Source of the DNA: Achromobacter aloeverae
GTDB lineage: Bacteria > Pseudomonadota > Gammaproteobacteria > Burkholderiales > Burkholderiaceae_B
Length of the DNA: 64,000 nt
Reading direction: 5' to 3'
Assembly: GCF_004121055.1 (NCBI RefSeq)
Contig: NZ_PYAL01000010.1
Span: 1 to 64,000, forward strand
Positions 25,818 through 34,294 of this stretch are shown piece by piece. A program made the position numbers and the translations under genes. Within the stretch, counting starts at the first letter, position 1; each line of letters opens with the position of its first letter. The notes under the pieces are model-generated. The model made no database searches and was not told where the DNA came from. It saw only the letters and a program-made list of their open reading frames with translations.

Positions 25818-26285
25818 ATGGATACGCAGACTTCCGAGAACGGGTCACGGGCGGCGCGGGCCGCATGGATGCGGGTGCTGGCCCTGGCCGACGGCGCCGC
25901 GCTGGATCGGGCCTATCAGGCCTTGGGGCCCTTGCCGGCGTTCCGTCCGCTGCGCGCGCCCGAGGTCGGCATGACGATGGTGCGGGGACGCGCGGGCGGC
26001 ACCGGAGAACAGTTCAACCTGGGCGAAATGTCGGTGACGCGTTGCGCCGTGGCCTTCGATCGAGGCGTGGTCGGCACGGCCTATGTGCAGGGACGTTCCT
26101 TGCGCCACGCCGAGCAGGCCGCGGTCCTGGACGGCCTGCTGCAAATGGACGACTGGCACGAATCGGTGCGGGCCGCGGTCATCGTGCCGCTGGCCCGCGT
26201 CCATGAAGAGCGCCGCGCCCGCCGCGCGGCCGAGGCCGCGCAGACGCGCGTCGAGTTTTTCACGATGGTGCGTGGAGAGAATTGA
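25818..26285 (+). CDS. phnG: C-P lyase complex subunit PhnG
   Basis: A 155-residue subunit of the PhnGHIJ core complex, which attaches phosphonate to the ribose of ATP and splits the C-P bond. The PhnG blocks RPLRAPEVGMTMVRGRAGGTG, FNLGEMSVTRCAV and GRSLRHAEQAAVLDGLL are all present. ATG 25818 follows GAGG. First gene of the tightly packed phnGHIJKLM unit. Confidence 0.95.
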   Translation: MDTQTSENGSRAARAAWMRVLALADGAALDRAYQALGPLPAFRPLRAPEVGMTMVRGRAGGTGEQFNLGEMSVTRCAVAFDRGVVGTAYVQGRSLRHAEQAAVLDGLLQMDDWHESVRAAVIVPLARVHEERRARRAAEAAQTRVEFFTMVRGEN

Positions 26286-26286
26286 G

Positions 26287-26916
26287 ATGGCCCCCGCAAT
26301 GACCCAAGTCCAGCGCGCCGCCACGGCGCCCACGATCAACCTGCTGCCGGGGTTTGCCGATCCGGTCGCACAGGCCCAGGCGGTTTTCCGTGTCGCCCTG
26401 CAGGCCTTGTCCGAACCCGGGCAGCCGCGTGTGCTGGCGGCCGAGTGTGGCGTGCCGGCCGGCCTGTCGCCGGCCCTGGCGGCCCTGCTGCTGACCCTGG
26501 CCGACGTGGACACGCCGGTCTGGCTGCCGGCCGGCCTGGACGACGCCGTCGCCGCCTTCCTGCGCTTTCACTGTGGCTGCCCCCTGGTGGCGACGCCAGC
26601 CGAGGCGGTCTTCGTGGTGGCGCCCGCCGGCCATGCCGCGCCCGCGCTGGCCGACTGCAACGCCGGCGACCCCGCCTATCCGGACCGTTCGACCACCCTG
26701 TTGATCGAGGTCGAGGACTGGCAGGCCGGGACCGCCGTGCGTTTGACAGGGCCTGGCATCGCGGATGCCCGTGCGCTGGCGCCCGCCGGGCTGCCGGCCG
26801 ATTTCTGGCGGCAGTGGGCCGTCAATCACCGTCGTTTCCCGCAAGGCGTGGACGTGCTGCTGACGCACGGACGCGAGATTTGCGGTCTTCCGCGCACGAC
26901 GCGGGTGGAGGCCTGA
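26287..26916 (+). CDS. phnH: C-P lyase complex subunit PhnH
   Basis: A 209-residue subunit of the C-P lyase core. It has the family N-terminus (INLLPGFADPVAQAQAVFRVALQALSEPGQP) and a C-terminal FWRQWAVNHRRFPQGVDVLLTHGREICGLPRTTRVE block. PhnH resembles PLP-transferase folds but binds no PLP. Start ATG 26287 lies one base after the phnG stop, behind GGAGAG; ATG 26299 is possible. The longer frame from 26083 overlaps phnG and is rejected. Confidence 0.95.
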   Translation: MAPAMTQVQRAATAPTINLLPGFADPVAQAQAVFRVALQALSEPGQPRVLAAECGVPAGLSPALAALLLTLADVDTPVWLPAGLDDAVAAFLRFHCGCPLVATPAEAVFVVAPAGHAAPALADCNAGDPAYPDRSTTLLIEVEDWQAGTAVRLTGPGIADARALAPAGLPADFWRQWAVNHRRFPQGVDVLLTHGREICGLPRTTRVEA

Positions 26917-26917
26917 C

Positions 26918-28096
26918 ATGTACGTAGCCGTCAAGGGAGGCGAACGCGCCATCCTGAATTCCTATCGCATGCTGGACAGCTTCCGGCGTGGCGATCCCTC
27001 GGTGCCCACGCTCACGCTGGCGCAGATACGCGCGCAGATGCCGCTGGCGGTGGATCGCGTGATGGCCGAAGGGTCGCTCTACGATCCGCAACTCGCGGCG
27101 CTGGCGCTGAAGCAGGCGGCCGGCGATGTCGTCGAGGCGGTTTTCCTGCTGCGCGCGTATCGCACCACGCTGCCGCGCTTCGGCTACAGCGTGCCGCTGG
27201 AAACCACGCGCATGAGCCTGCAACGCCGCATCTCCGCGACGTTCAAGGACCTGCCGGGCGGCCAGGTGCTGGGACCGACTTATGACTACACGCAGCGCCT
27301 GCTGGATTTCTCCCTGGAGGACGACGCGGCGCCCGTGCCCACGCCCCTGCCGCCCGCGGCGGAGCCGCTGGCCGCCAGCATGCCGCGCGTGACCGATCTG
27401 CTGGAGCGCGAGTCCCTGATGGAGCCGGAAGCCATTCCGGCGGGCGATCCCGCTCCGTTCGACCTGACCCGCGCACCCATGTCCTTCCCCGCCACCCGCG
27501 CCGCCCGCCTGCAGAACCTGGCGCGGGCCGACGAAGGCTTCCTGCTGTCCATGGGGTATTCGACGCAGCGCGGCTACGGCAACACCCATCCCTTCGTGGC
27601 GGAAATCCGCTATGGATCGGTGGAGGTGGAGCTGTTCGTCGAGGAGCTCGGTCATGCCGTGACCATCGGCGAGATCGATGTCACCGAGTGCCAGATGGTG
27701 AGCCAGTTCACCGGCAAGGCCCACCAGGCGCCGACCTTCACGCGCGGCTACGGCCTGGTGTTCGGCTACGGCGAACGCAAGGCCATGTCCATGTCGCTGG
27801 TGGACCGGTCGCTGCGCGCCCAGGAATTGGGCGAGGCGGCGACGTCACCCGCCAACGACCACGAGTTCGTGCTCTATCACAGCGACAACGTCGAGGCATC
27901 CGGCTTCACCCAGCACCTGAAGCTGCCGCACTACGTCGATTTCCAGTCCAGCCTGGCGCTGCTGCGCCGCATCCAGGCCGAGCGCGCCCAGGGCGCCACG
28001 GCCGCGCAGGATGCTGGGCCGCGCGCGGACACCGGTGCCGTCCCGGACGTTCCCGCCGCCCTGGTCGGCGCGGACGCCGAGGCACAGCAGGCATGA
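26918..28096 (+). CDS. phnI: C-P lyase complex subunit PhnI
   Basis: A 392-residue subunit with nucleosidase activity that joins phosphonate and ATP ribose in the C-P lyase core. The N-terminus MYVAVKGGERAILNSYRMLDSFRRGD and the block SMGYSTQRGYGNTHPFVAEIRYG are highly characteristic. It is longer than the 354-residue E. coli protein mainly because of an Ala-rich tail of about 30 residues after residue 360. It starts one base after phnH and overlaps phnJ by ATGA. Confidence 0.96.
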   Translation: MYVAVKGGERAILNSYRMLDSFRRGDPSVPTLTLAQIRAQMPLAVDRVMAEGSLYDPQLAALALKQAAGDVVEAVFLLRAYRTTLPRFGYSVPLETTRMSLQRRISATFKDLPGGQVLGPTYDYTQRLLDFSLEDDAAPVPTPLPPAAEPLAASMPRVTDLLERESLMEPEAIPAGDPAPFDLTRAPMSFPATRAARLQNLARADEGFLLSMGYSTQRGYGNTHPFVAEIRYGSVEVELFVEELGHAVTIGEIDVTECQMVSQFTGKAHQAPTFTRGYGLVFGYGERKAMSMSLVDRSLRAQELGEAATSPANDHEFVLYHSDNVEASGFTQHLKLPHYVDFQSSLALLRRIQAERAQGATAAQDAGPRADTGAVPDVPAALVGADAEAQQA

Positions 28097-29004
28097 CTCC
28101 CCACGAACACGAGGCTCGCAGGATTTCCATGGATACTCCCGTTCCGCAGGACGCCGCCACCGTGGCGCGTGATCCGCACTATAACTTCGCCTACCTGGAC
28201 GAATCGACCAAGCGCATGCTGCGCCGCGCCTTGCTCAAGGCCGTCGCCATTCCCGGCTACCAGGTGCCGTTCGGCAGCCGGGAAATGCCGCTGCCCTATG
28301 GCTGGGGCACCGGCGGCATCCAGGTGACCGCCGCCATCATCGGCGCGGACGATGTGCTAAAGGTCATCGACCAGGGGTCGGACGACACCACCAACGCCGT
28401 CAATATCCGCCGCTTCTTCGGGCGTGTCGCGGGGGTACGCACCACCGAGACGACCACCGCCGCCACCGTCATCCAGACCCGCCACCGCATTCCGGAAACC
28501 CCCTTGCGCCCCGGGCAGATCATGGTGTTCCAGGTGCCGATCCCGGAGCCGCTGCGCTGGCTGGAGCCGAGCGAGGTCGAGACCCGCACCATGCATGCCC
28601 TGGCCGAGTACGGCGGCATGCACGTCAAGCTGTACGAGGACATCGCGCACCACGGCCACATCGCCACCACCTACGACTACCCGGTGCTGGTGAACGACCG
28701 GTACATGATGCGCCCGTCGCCTATCCCGAAGTTCGACAATCCCAAGATGGACGACAGCCCGGCCCTGATGTTGTTCGGCGCCGGACGCGAGAAGCGCGTC
28801 TACGCCGTGCCGCCCTATACGAAGGTGAAGAGCCTGGATTTCGACGACCATCCCTTCACCATCGAGCGCTGGTCGCATCATTGCAGCCTGTGCGGCTCGC
28901 AAGAAAGCTTTCTCGACGAAATCATCCTGGACGACGAAGGCAACCGCAGCTTCGTCTGCTCCGATACGGAATACTGCGCCACGCGGCGCGAGGAACAGGC
29001 ATGA
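28093..29004 (+). CDS. phnJ: C-P lyase catalytic subunit PhnJ
   Basis: A 303-residue radical S-adenosylmethionine enzyme that breaks the C-P bond of ribose 1-phosphonate 5-phosphate. Cysteines 264, 267, 289 and 295 follow the CX2C, X21, C, X5, C pattern of E. coli PhnJ, which holds the iron-sulfur cluster and the catalytic thiol. The N-terminal half (NFAYLDESTKRMLRRALLKAVAIPGYQVPFGSREMPLPYGWGTGG) is canonical. The ATG at 28093 overlaps the phnI stop; an internal ATG at 28129 has a weaker case. Confidence 0.97.
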   Translation: MTPHEHEARRISMDTPVPQDAATVARDPHYNFAYLDESTKRMLRRALLKAVAIPGYQVPFGSREMPLPYGWGTGGIQVTAAIIGADDVLKVIDQGSDDTTNAVNIRRFFGRVAGVRTTETTTAATVIQTRHRIPETPLRPGQIMVFQVPIPEPLRWLEPSEVETRTMHALAEYGGMHVKLYEDIAHHGHIATTYDYPVLVNDRYMMRPSPIPKFDNPKMDDSPALMLFGAGREKRVYAVPPYTKVKSLDFDDHPFTIERWSHHCSLCGSQESFLDEIILDDEGNRSFVCSDTEYCATRREEQA

Positions 29005-29789
29005 ACGCAAGCGATATCGACCCGCCGCTGCTGTCGGTGCGCGACCTGACCCATACCTGGGATGGGGTGCACGGTTGCCGCGAAATCAACTTCGATCTCT
29101 ATCCGGGCGAAGTCCTTTGCATCGTCGGCGAGTCCGGTTCCGGCAAGAGCACGCTGCTGCAAGCCGTGTCCTGCCAGGTCGACGCCCAGCATGGCAGTGT
29201 CCACTATGACCTGCGCGGGCAGGGGCCGACCGACCTGGCGACCCTGTCCGGCGCCCAGCGCCGCCTGCTGGCCCGCACCGACTGGGGTTATGTGCGGCAG
29301 CATGCGCGCGATGGCCTGCGCATGCAGGTCAGCGCCGGCGCCAATATCGCCGAACGGTTGATGGCCGTCGGCCAGCGCCACTACGGCGACCTGCGCGAGG
29401 TCGCCGGCAATTGGCTGCAGAAGATGGAGATCGACGTGGGCCGCCTGGACGACGCGCCGGCTTCGTTCTCGGGCGGGATGCAGCAGCGCCTGCAGATCGC
29501 GCGCAACCTGGTGACGCATCCGCGCCTGGTCTTCATGGATGAACCGACCGCGTCGCTGGACGTGTCGGTGCAAGCGCGCCTGCTGGACCTGCTGCGCCAG
29601 TTGGTCGCCGACCTTGGGCTGGCGGCCATCGTGGTCACGCACGACCTGGCCGTGGCCCGCCTGCTGGCGCATCGCACGCTGGTCATGCGCGGCGGCCATG
29701 TCGTGGAAAGCGGCCTGACCGACCAGATCCTGGACGATCCGCAGCATCCCTATACCCAGCTGCTCGTTTCCTCCATCCTGCAGAGCTGA
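29001..29789 (+). CDS. phnK: C-P lyase ABC-type subunit PhnK
   Basis: A 262-residue ABC-family ATPase that docks on the PhnGHIJ core rather than on a membrane permease. Walker A is GESGSGKST near residue 49, the signature is FSGGMQQRLQIARNL, Walker B LVFMDEPTASLD and H-loop VTHDLAVARLL. The ATG overlaps the phnJ stop. The dipeptide-transporter-like C-terminus (DDPQHPYTQLLVSSIL) is normal for PhnK. Confidence 0.96.
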   Translation: MNASDIDPPLLSVRDLTHTWDGVHGCREINFDLYPGEVLCIVGESGSGKSTLLQAVSCQVDAQHGSVHYDLRGQGPTDLATLSGAQRRLLARTDWGYVRQHARDGLRMQVSAGANIAERLMAVGQRHYGDLREVAGNWLQKMEIDVGRLDDAPASFSGGMQQRLQIARNLVTHPRLVFMDEPTASLDVSVQARLLDLLRQLVADLGLAAIVVTHDLAVARLLAHRTLVMRGGHVVESGLTDQILDDPQHPYTQLLVSSILQS

Positions 29790-29791
29790 TC

Positions 29792-30553
29792 ATGACGCAA
29801 GCACAGACGATGATAGAAGTCCGCGGGGTCGGCAAGATGTTCACCCTGCACAACCAGGGCGGCGTGTGCCTGCCCGTGTTCGAGAACGTCGATTTCGACG
29901 CCGCGCGCGGCGAATGCCTGGTGCTTGCGGGGCCGTCCGGCACCGGCAAGAGCACCCTGCTGCGCTGCCTCTATGGCAATTACCTGACGACCGCCGGCAC
30001 CATCCGCGTGCGCGACGGCGCTGGATGGGTGACCCTGACCGGCGCGCCGGAGCAGCGTATCCTGCGCCTGCGCCGCGATGTCATCGGCTACGTCAGCCAG
30101 TTCCTGCGCGTCATTCCGCGCGTCGGCGCGCTGGACGTGGTGGCCGAGCCATTGCGCCAGCGCGGCGTCGCCCTCGATGAGGCGCGCGAGCGCGCTGCCG
30201 TGCTGCTGGCGCGCCTGCGCCTGCCGGAACGCCTGTGGCGCCTGCCGCCGGCCACCTTCTCGGGCGGTGAACAGCAACGCGTGAACATCGCCCGCGGCCT
30301 GATCGGCGGCCATCCGGTGCTGCTGCTGGACGAGCCTACCGCTTCGCTGGACGCCGACAATCGCGCCGTGGTGGTCGAACTGATCCGCGAAGCGATGGCC
30401 GCAGGCCGTTGCCTGGTCGGCATCTTCCATGATGAAGCGGTGCGGGATGCGGTGGCCAGCCGCGTGTTGACGCTTAAACCCACGCTTAAACCCACCCTCG
30501 AACCCACTCTCAAACCCGCCGCCCCGGCCGGCGCCGCCGCCTTGACGGAGTAG
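29792..30553 (+). CDS. phnL: C-P lyase ABC-type subunit PhnL
   Basis: A 253-residue ABC-family protein of the C-P lyase pathway, which binds PhnK on the core complex. Walker A GPSGTGKST, signature FSGGEQQRVNIARGL, Walker B VLLLDEPTASLD and the FHDE switch are intact. After residue 226 the protein ends in an unusual tail of four T-L-x-P units encoded by a 12-bp tandem repeat, then an Ala-rich end; normal PhnL proteins stop near residue 230. It starts two bases after phnK. Confidence 0.95.
   Translation: MTQAQTMIEVRGVGKMFTLHNQGGVCLPVFENVDFDAARGECLVLAGPSGTGKSTLLRCLYGNYLTTAGTIRVRDGAGWVTLTGAPEQRILRLRRDVIGYVSQFLRVIPRVGALDVVAEPLRQRGVALDEARERAAVLLARLRLPERLWRLPPATFSGGEQQRVNIARGLIGGHPVLLLDEPTASLDADNRAVVVELIREAMAAGRCLVGIFHDEAVRDAVASRVLTLKPTLKPTLEPTLKPAAPAGAAALTE
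30470..30517 (+). repeat. Four 12-bp repeats at the 3' end of phnL
   Basis: Units ACGCTTAAACCC (30470, 30482), ACCCTCGAACCC (30494) and ACTCTCAAACCC (30506) are in frame and encode T-L-K/E-P four times. They extend the PhnL C-terminus. Confidence 0.9.
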
Positions 30554-30556
30554 ACC

Positions 30557-31756
30557 ATGACCGCCACGTTATTGACCCACGCCCGCGTCGTGCTGCCGGA
30601 TGCCGTGCTGGAGAACGGCGCCGTGCTGATCGAGGACGGCTGCATCGCCGCCATCGATCCCGTGGACGCGCGCGCCGCGCGGGAAGTGGACCTGCACGGA
30701 CAGATCCTCATGCCGGGCCTGGTCGACTTGCACTGCGACGCGATAGAGAAAGAGGCAGAGCCGCGCTCGCGCGTGCTGTTTCCCTTCGATTTCGCGGTGG
30801 CTCAGGTGGACCGCCGCAATGCCGCCGCGGGCATCAGCACGCCCTATCACGCGCTGTCCTTCGCCAACCGCGAATGGGGCGTGCGCAACAACGAGACCGT
30901 CGCCGAACTGATCCGCGCGGTGCATGCATTCCGCCAGCATGGCCTGGTCGACAACCGTATCCATTGCCGCTACGAGATTAGCGACGAGACCGCGATGCCG
31001 CATCTGCGGTTCCTGATCGAGGAGGGCATGGTGGACCTGCTCTCGGTGATGGATCATTCGCCGGGGCAGGGGCAGTTCAAGACGCTCGAAGCCTATCTTG
31101 ACTATGTGATGGGCAACCACGGCTTCAGCCGCGAACAGGCCGAGGAAGCGGCGCGCGCGAAACTGGCCGGCATGGAAGGTTCGGCGCAGCGCGTGGAGCT
31201 TCTGCTGGAACAGGCCCGCGCCGCCGGCGTGCCCACCGCCAGCCATGACGACGACTCGGTGCATCGCATCGCCGCCATGCGCAACCTGGGCGTGTCGATG
31301 AGCGAATTCCCCATCAACCTGGACACCGCCAAGGCAGCGGTGTCCTGCGGCCTGCCCACCATCCTGGGCGCGCCCAATGTCCTGCGGGGGCAGAGCCAGA
31401 GCGGGTCGATGCGCGCCATCGACGCGATCCGCGCCGGCGTGGCAAGCTGCCTGTGCTCGGACTACCAGCCGTCGACGCTGATCGCGGCCGCGTTCGCGGC
31501 GGCCGAGCAGGCAGGCCTGACCTTGTCGCAGGCCAGCGCCCTGGTGGCGGGCAATCCGGCGCGCGCTTGTGGCCTGGATGACCGGGGCCATATCCGCACC
31601 GGCCTGAGGGCCGACCTGATCGCCGTCAACGTGGTCAACGGCATGCCCCTGGTCAGCCATACCTGGAGCGGCGGCCGGCTGGTGTTCGCCGCGCATTATC
31701 CCCTGGCGACCCCCGCGCCCGCGCGTCCCGCGCGCGTCCAGGCAGTGGCGGCGTGA
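30557..31756 (+). CDS. phnM: Ribose 1-methylphosphonate 5-triphosphate diphosphatase, PhnM copy 2
   Basis: A 399-residue metal-dependent hydrolase of the amidohydrolase fold, placed as in the classic phnGHIJKLM operon and therefore the likelier pathway enzyme. Metal-site blocks are DLHCDAIEKEAEPRSRVLFP near residue 57, VMDHSPGQGQF near 160, ASHDDDSVHRIA near 230 and CSDYQPSTL near 303. ATG 30557 has a CGGAG site. A divergent paralogue lies at 23590-24780. Confidence 0.96.
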   Translation: MTATLLTHARVVLPDAVLENGAVLIEDGCIAAIDPVDARAAREVDLHGQILMPGLVDLHCDAIEKEAEPRSRVLFPFDFAVAQVDRRNAAAGISTPYHALSFANREWGVRNNETVAELIRAVHAFRQHGLVDNRIHCRYEISDETAMPHLRFLIEEGMVDLLSVMDHSPGQGQFKTLEAYLDYVMGNHGFSREQAEEAARAKLAGMEGSAQRVELLLEQARAAGVPTASHDDDSVHRIAAMRNLGVSMSEFPINLDTAKAAVSCGLPTILGAPNVLRGQSQSGSMRAIDAIRAGVASCLCSDYQPSTLIAAAFAAAEQAGLTLSQASALVAGNPARACGLDDRGHIRTGLRADLIAVNVVNGMPLVSHTWSGGRLVFAAHYPLATPAPARPARVQAVAA

Positions 31757-31872
31757 AGGGTTGACGTGACCGAGGGATCGGCGCCGCCGGCGTTGATCGG
31801 TGGATGGTGCCTCGGGCGTTGATCCGTGACTCGCGCCGCTGGCGCTGATTCGTGACCGGCGCCGCCGGCGCA
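31757..31872. repeat. Short GC-rich repeats between phnM2 and yfiB
   Basis: The convergent spacer contains degenerate copies of GCGCCGCCGGCG followed by TTGATCGGTGA-like sequence, at about 31780-31805, 31812-31830, 31832-31853 and 31858-31872. The GC-rich cores are self-complementary and could end transcription from both sides. No gene is supported. Confidence 0.5.
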
Positions 31873-32376
31873 TTATGGCGTCACGATGACCACCGACACG
31901 CGCCGGTTCTCGGCGCGCCCGGCGGCACTGCCATTGTCGGTCACGGGCCGCGCCGCGCCGAGACCCCGCACCTGGACATTCGCGGCCGGCATGCCGGCCG
32001 CCACGACGATATCCGCCACGGCCTGCGCGCGGCGCAGTGACAACTGCTGGTTGTGCGCGTCGCTTCCGCGATTGTCGGTATGTCCGTCCAGGCGCATGCG
32101 GTCCAGGCCCACGCCCAGCAGTCTGCCTGCCAGGCGCTTGATATTGGCCGCGCTGTCCGGCTTGACCACGGCCTGGTCGGTATCGAACAGAACCTTGTCC
32201 GACATGCCGAACTCCCAGCCTTCATCCGTCTGCCTGAAGCCTTCGTCCTTCAGCACCGCGATCTGGGCGGGCGTGAGCCCCTTCGGCACGGTCTGGCAGG
32301 CCGCCAGCAACAGGGCGCTCATCACGATGGCCAGGGCGCCGGCCGTGCGGGCGAGGAAGGGGCACGTCGCAATCAC
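31873..32376 (-). CDS. yfiB: OmpA/Pal-like lipoprotein YfiB
   Basis: A 167-residue outer-membrane lipoprotein. A type II signal peptide ends in LLAAC (acylated Cys27), followed by a linker and an OmpA C-terminal peptidoglycan-binding domain (VLFDTDQAVVKPDSAANI, DGHTDNRGSDAHN, LSLRRAQAVADIV). In the Pseudomonas YfiBNR system this lipoprotein captures YfiR and so releases YfiN. It starts with GTG (32376) overlapping the yfiN stop, behind a strong AAGGAG site. Third gene of yfiR-yfiN-yfiB. Confidence 0.9.
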   Translation of the reverse strand: MIATCPFLARTAGALAIVMSALLLAACQTVPKGLTPAQIAVLKDEGFRQTDEGWEFGMSDKVLFDTDQAVVKPDSAANIKRLAGRLLGVGLDRMRLDGHTDNRGSDAHNQQLSLRRAQAVADIVVAAGMPAANVQVRGLGAARPVTDNGSAAGRAENRRVSVVIVTP

Positions 32377-33659
32377 GAGGGTATCTCCTTGGGATAGGTG
32401 GGGGAGGGGGCGGGCGGCGTTCCCGCCGTGGCCTGGCTGTCGCCGCCCTGCCGCTTGGCGCGATACATGGCCGCATCGGCGGCCTCGAAGAGATCGCGGG
32501 CGTCCTTGGCGTGATCGGGATAGACGGCGATGCCTATGCTCAGCGAGCTCACGGCCTCCGTCCCGCCAGGCAGGCGTATGGGGTCGCGCATGCTCGCCAG
32601 GATCTTGCCGGCCAGGTGGTGGGCCGTATCGATGTCGCGCAGCGGCGACAGCAGGACGGCGAATTCGTCGCCGCCCAGCCGGGCCACCAGGTCGGTTTCG
32701 CGCAGCTGGTTGCGCACGCGCGCGGCGGTATGCACAAGCACGGCGTCGCCGGAGGCGTGGCCCTGCTGGTCATTGATTTCCTTGAAGCGATCGCTGTCGA
32801 TGAACAGGACAGCGACCCGCTGGCCCAGCACGCCGGCGTCATGGATGGCCCGCTCCAGTCTTTCCTGGAAATGCGCCCGGTTGGGCAGGCCGGTCAGGCT
32901 ATCGTGCGCCGCCTTGTGCGCCAGCGTCGCGTTCTCGTGCTGCAACTGGTTCTGCCAGGCCTGTAATTGGTCCAGCAAGGCATTGAAGTCCTCGCCCAGC
33001 GCATTGAGCTCGGCGATATCGGCCGGCGGCAGCCGCACGCCGAAGGCGCGTTCGTTGCGGACGGCATGCGCGACGCGCGCCAGGTTGCGCAAGGGTTCGA
33101 CGATGTTCTCGAAGGTCCGCCGCGCGATGGCGCGCGCCAGCATGGCGCTGGCCACCAGGCAGGCCAGCACGCCGGCCACGCCCTTGAGCAGGAAGGCCAG
33201 CACGCTGCCTGGATGGCCGGTCACCAGCAGCGTGCCGACGGTATTGCCGCGATGCACGATGGGCGTGACGATGGGCGGCGGCGTGAAGATTCTTTCGAAT
33301 GGCTGCTGTATCCAGGCGAAGCCGGCGCCGCGCGGGCGGGTCCATTGCGCCAGCACCAGGCCATCGCTGTCGAACACGATGGCCGTGCCCACGCTTTCCG
33401 TGTTCGCGATGAGGGCCAGCGCATCCTGCGCCGCGGGCGCGTCATGGAAAACGACCGAAGCCTCGACGGTATAGAGCATGGAACGGGCGATCAGCCCGGT
33501 GTTGTGTTCGGCGTAGGCGCGCAGCGCGACCAGGCCCATGATGGTCAGCACCAGGCCGACCAGGCCTACCGCGATGACGGTCACGGACACCTGGGCGCGG
33601 CGCAGCGCATCGCGCAGCGTGGGAAGGCGGGGACCGGAGGGAGTCGGTGGGGTTGTCAT
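32373..33659 (-). CDS. yfiN: Membrane diguanylate cyclase YfiN/TpbB type
   Basis: A 428-residue inner-membrane cyclic di-GMP synthase. Order: helix at about residues 24-46, a periplasmic CHASE8-like part (SMLYTVEASVVFHDAPAAQDAL), a second helix at about 155-178, a HAMP linker and a GGDEF domain with intact GGDEF and an RETD inhibition site. In the known system YfiR represses it from the periplasm. Both ends overlap neighbours by four bases. The proline-rich tail after residue 405 is a local extension. Confidence 0.93.
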   Translation of the reverse strand: MTTPPTPSGPRLPTLRDALRRAQVSVTVIAVGLVGLVLTIMGLVALRAYAEHNTGLIARSMLYTVEASVVFHDAPAAQDALALIANTESVGTAIVFDSDGLVLAQWTRPRGAGFAWIQQPFERIFTPPPIVTPIVHRGNTVGTLLVTGHPGSVLAFLLKGVAGVLACLVASAMLARAIARRTFENIVEPLRNLARVAHAVRNERAFGVRLPPADIAELNALGEDFNALLDQLQAWQNQLQHENATLAHKAAHDSLTGLPNRAHFQERLERAIHDAGVLGQRVAVLFIDSDRFKEINDQQGHASGDAVLVHTAARVRNQLRETDLVARLGGDEFAVLLSPLRDIDTAHHLAGKILASMRDPIRLPGGTEAVSSLSIGIAVYPDHAKDARDLFEAADAAMYRAKRQGGDSQATAGTPPAPSPTYPKEIPS

Positions 33660-34294
33660 GAATGAGGCTTGCGGCGTGCCAGTTGCAGCACGCTCGGATG
33701 AATGCGCACGCCGCTACGGGCGATGATGTCCAGGTTGATCTGGAAGCCGACCTGCGTGCCTTGCACGTTCAGGCAGAACATGCCGCCCGCGCTGCAGTCG
33801 GGGTCGTTTTCGAGGATGGTGACGACGGGCTTGCCGATGACGCCTTGCAACAGGCGTGTCAGGGCGGTCTGCGGCAGGTCGCCGATATAGAGGGCTTCGC
33901 ACATCTGCGGGACACGGTCATCGCCGGGCGCAACCCGATGGGCGCGCACGCTGGCCATGCTGTCGTCGCCGGACAGCAGCGCGGCCGAATAGGGCGACGT
34001 GCCCGTTACGCACAGCAGCGGCGGTTCGGGATGCGGCGGCGTGGGCCAGCGCGCGTAGCCGATGATGCCCGTCACCACTTGCGCCACGGCGCGCGCCGCG
34101 GAGGTGGCCGGCGCCGGCGCGTCATGAGCCGGCGCGTCCGCCGCCCGGGCCGGCACGCAGGCGCACGACAGGGCGCACAACAAAGCGCACGACAAGGCGC
34201 GCAACGAGGCGCACGACGGGGCCGGGCTCAGTCCGCGGGAAGCGACGCGCGACACGAAAAAGCTCAGAAGGCGTTTGGCTGCTACCGGTGACAA
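33656..34294 (-). CDS. yfiR: Periplasmic regulator YfiR (DUF4154)
   Basis: A periplasmic protein of up to 212 residues that normally binds and silences YfiN. The DUF4154 core starts near residue 68 (VTGIIGYARWP) and keeps four cysteines in LLCVTG, QMCEAL and PDCSAGGMFCL, consistent with the two disulfides known in YfiR. The signal region is odd: it is encoded by five 12-bp repeats and reads as repeated L-S-C-A units. The start is uncertain: TTG 34294 as given, or GTG 34255; neither has a good ribosome site. Confidence 0.85.
   Translation of the reverse strand: MSPVAAKRLLSFFVSRVASRGLSPAPSCASLRALSCALLCALSCACVPARAADAPAHDAPAPATSAARAVAQVVTGIIGYARWPTPPHPEPPLLCVTGTSPYSAALLSGDDSMASVRAHRVAPGDDRVPQMCEALYIGDLPQTALTRLLQGVIGKPVVTILENDPDCSAGGMFCLNVQGTQVGFQINLDIIARSGVRIHPSVLQLARRKPHS
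34161..34220 (-). repeat. Five 12-bp repeats in the yfiR signal-peptide region
   Basis: Units of the type GCGCACGACAAG start at 34161, 34173, 34185, 34197 and 34209. They are in frame with yfiR and encode its hydrophobic signal segment, so gain or loss of a unit would change its length by four residues. Confidence 0.85.
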
